Below are positions 62,390-64,000 of a stretch of 64,000 nt of DNA, one piece after another. The stretch is from Sporothrix humicola. Taxonomy: Eukaryota > Ascomycota > Sordariomycetes > Ophiostomatales > Ophiostomataceae. The DNA is taken from the NCBI GenBank assembly GCA_021396245.1, contig WNYE01000001.1, positions 62,001 through 126,000 of the forward strand, written 5' to 3'. The notes under the pieces were generated by a model. The model searched no databases. It was not told the origin of the DNA and saw only the letters and a program-made list of their open reading frames with translations. The translations under genes were made by a program, and so were the position numbers. Within the stretch, counting starts at the first letter, position 1; every line of letters begins with the position of its first letter.

Positions 62390-64000
62390 TTACAGGGCGT
62401 TTGTTGGAGTTTGGTAAAAAGGGCGGTAAAATGGTCGCTGCCCGTGGATAACGTCAGGTGATTGCGGACCTCTCAGGCCCAGTGAGCTAGAATCAAGAAT
62501 CGAATCGGCAACTGATCCTGGGCCGGGCATGGCCCTTGTCGATGGGACACTGACAGAGAAAGATGTCCACCTCTCTCCCGAGGTCATGTCACTGACCGTC
62601 ATCTGATCCCACGTGCTTTCCTGAAGCATGATTGCCTCTCGTCGAGTTGTCTCTGGTTGAGCTGCCAACACCCTGTTTGTATCTACCAAGTCCACCTCAG
62701 ACTGATGAACAAGTGTACCAAGGGCGTCCAGCTCTTGGAGGACAGCGTCGTCATTTTCTTTCAGGCCGGGAGGAAATCTCGACTCCGAGTCACGAATGGG
62801 GAACACCATATTCTTTCGGTCCAGCTGTAAACACTCTTTTGCGGTGTATCTCTTGCTCGGATCGATCCGCACCATACGCGCTACCATTTTCATCATATCG
62901 TCCTCGGCAAAAATGGCACTCCAGTGGCCTATGATCTTAGCAACAAGAGGCCGCCAAGAGTTGAGAGCGCTGGCATGGACATCGTCCCGAGAATTTTGCC
63001 AGATCCAGTCGTAAATGATAATCCCGGCAGACCAAATGTCGACGGCTGTAGTGTAAGGGGCTTTCTCTCGCGCATCCTTTTTGTTCTGTGTTTCGTCGAC
63101 GAACGGCAGCTCCGGGGCAATGTAGGCGAACCGGCGGTCGCCACTATTGAGAGGAGGCATGGTCGGCGAGACATAGGCAGCGGTTGCCCAGCCTGTCACG
63201 ACAATCTTGAATGGTGTGAACGACTCGACAAAAATGTTGCCGGGGTGTAGGTTGCGGTGGACAATGTTGTTGCCGTGGAGAAAGTCGAGGGCTTCGAGCA
63301 ATTGCCAGCAAGCCATCTGGGCCTGGTCGGGCTCAAGCTTCATCTTGTCGACACTGCCAGCGTCGTAGTACGGCGCGACGAGGCACGGATCCGGGCCGGA
63401 CTGAAAGTAAAGGAGCGGCATCATGTGGTCGTGTTTGTGCTTCTTGCTCATGCGGATTTCGTGGTTCAGGCGGCCTTTTTGTTTCCGTAGCTGACCTTGC
63501 TTCCAGGATTTCGAGCCCTCCAGGCCGTCAACGCCCGACTCAAACTTGTAGATGCCAGCTGCGCCCGTCTGCAAGTCGATCCAGATTTCCGTCTTGTGCA
63601 TCGGCCCTTTGGCCAACTGCTTTCTGTACAGAAAGCTGCTCTTGTTCTTGTTGTTGTGTGTGCTGCTGCCTCCTTGCTGGATCGCCAAGTTGCGTGTGTC
63701 CGCTGCCGGCACTCTGTTCTTGAAGACCAGCTGGCCGAGCCACCAGTTTAGGTTGTCGGCATATGTCCTGGTGTGCCCCAGTCCGTGCTGCGTGTTATGG
63801 TTTGGAAACTCGACATGGCACCAGGTCGTGCCGTCGGCGAGCAGGATTTCCACTCGGCCCCAATACTGGGCGTGTTGTGGCGCCAGGGCGATGAGTATGG
63901 GCTTCTTGACTGGCGGATAAAACAAATTCCCATAGGCACTGGGATCAAATATGTCATGGAATGTCAACGGACGATCCAAATCCAGCAAGCGGACCCTGAG
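62390..64000 (-). CDS. Protein-kinase-fold protein without catalytic Asp (pseudokinase), cut by window edge
   Basis: At least 536 residues; the frame is still open at base 64000, so the N terminus lies outside the window. The kinase C-lobe is clear: QLLEALDFLHGNNIVHRNLHPGN (positions about 235-257 of the visible part), KIVVTGWATAA, FAYIAPELPF with the APE motif, and the helix-F region AVDIWSAGIIIYDWIWQN with its conserved Asp, then RMVRIDPSKRYTAKECLQ (subdomain XI Arg). But HRD reads HRN and DFG reads TGW, so proton acceptor and Mg-binding Asp are both replaced. The N-lobe is weak (AGIYKFESG may hold the VAIK Lys). It ends in a Ser/Pro-rich tail. Likely a scaffold or regulator. Confidence 0.75.
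   Translation of the reverse strand, partial: LRVRLLDLDRPLTFHDIFDPSAYGNLFYPPVKKPILIALAPQHAQYWGRVEILLADGTTWCHVEFPNHNTQHGLGHTRTYADNLNWWLGQLVFKNRVPAADTRNLAIQQGGSSTHNNKNKSSFLYRKQLAKGPMHKTEIWIDLQTGAAGIYKFESGVDGLEGSKSWKQGQLRKQKGRLNHEIRMSKKHKHDHMMPLLYFQSGPDPCLVAPYYDAGSVDKMKLEPDQAQMACWQLLEALDFLHGNNIVHRNLHPGNIFVESFTPFKIVVTGWATAAYVSPTMPPLNSGDRRFAYIAPELPFVDETQNKKDAREKAPYTTAVDIWSAGIIIYDWIWQNSRDDVHASALNSWRPLVAKIIGHWSAIFAEDDMMKMVARMVRIDPSKRYTAKECLQLDRKNMVFPIRDSESRFPPGLKENDDAVLQELDALGTLVHQSEVDLVDTNRVLAAQPETTRREAIMLQESTWDQMTVSDMTSGERWTSFSVSVPSTRAMPGPGSVADSILDSSSLGLRGPQSPDVIHGQRPFYRPFYQTPTNAL

Overview
The window looks like chromosomal DNA of a filamentous ascomycete (Pezizomycotina, most likely Sordariomycetes; the species cannot be fixed from the sequence alone). 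The reasons are short introns with GTRAGT donors and CTAAC-like branch sites, GC-rich coding sequence between long pyrimidine- or purine-biased intergenic tracts, and a characteristic gene set: Zn2Cys6 regulators, a 14-helix MFS pump, an NmrA-like protein, a DUF7924 protein, a fungal-type HNH protein and a SET protein. Two runs of 99 N (8856-8954 and 34393-34491) each sit in a tandem repeat and are probably assembly gaps.

Left third (1-28 kb), mostly core genes: an uncharacterised MG-start fungal protein; glycogen debranching enzyme (minus, one 55-bp intron near the 3' end); cytosolic glycerol-3-phosphate dehydrogenase with a possible N-terminal extension; a Zn2Cys6 regulator (minus); a cysteine-rich single-span membrane protein (minus); a second Zn2Cys6 regulator (minus) divergent from a four-exon DHA2-type MFS transporter; and an NmrA-like protein convergent with the transporter. 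Three introns in two unrelated genes share a CCTCGCTKCGCTCG motif close to the donor, which suggests introner-like copies. An 89-bp MITE-like palindrome with a 9-bp direct repeat lies in the shared regulator/transporter promoter region.

Middle (28-36 kb), an accessory block: a small membrane-protein family is present as one intact gene (28661-29259), one copy with two in-frame TAG codons (32715-33754) and a three-unit tandem array (34818-36005). All four non-intact units carry TAG at the same alignment column, inside GGTAGANCCG, and all remain open past it. A DUF7924 protein sits among them. A GAAAGAGCGAT element is repeated upstream of the intact gene and of the array.

Right part (36.6-64 kb): five paralogues of a second unrecognised family (36828, 38770 plus; 47769, 49440, 54597 minus) are interleaved with ordinary genes: a gamma-glutamylcyclotransferase-like membrane protein, a GH78 alpha-L-rhamnosidase, an HNH protein, deoxyribose-phosphate aldolase, a SET/TPR protein, a MATE-like transporter and a kinase-fold protein lacking the catalytic Asp residues, cut by the window edge. 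TIR-like elements lie upstream of the aldolase and near 62 kb. The interleaving of core metabolism with duplicated, unrecognised and decayed genes is the main architectural feature. The two unrecognised families are the best candidates for undescribed biology.
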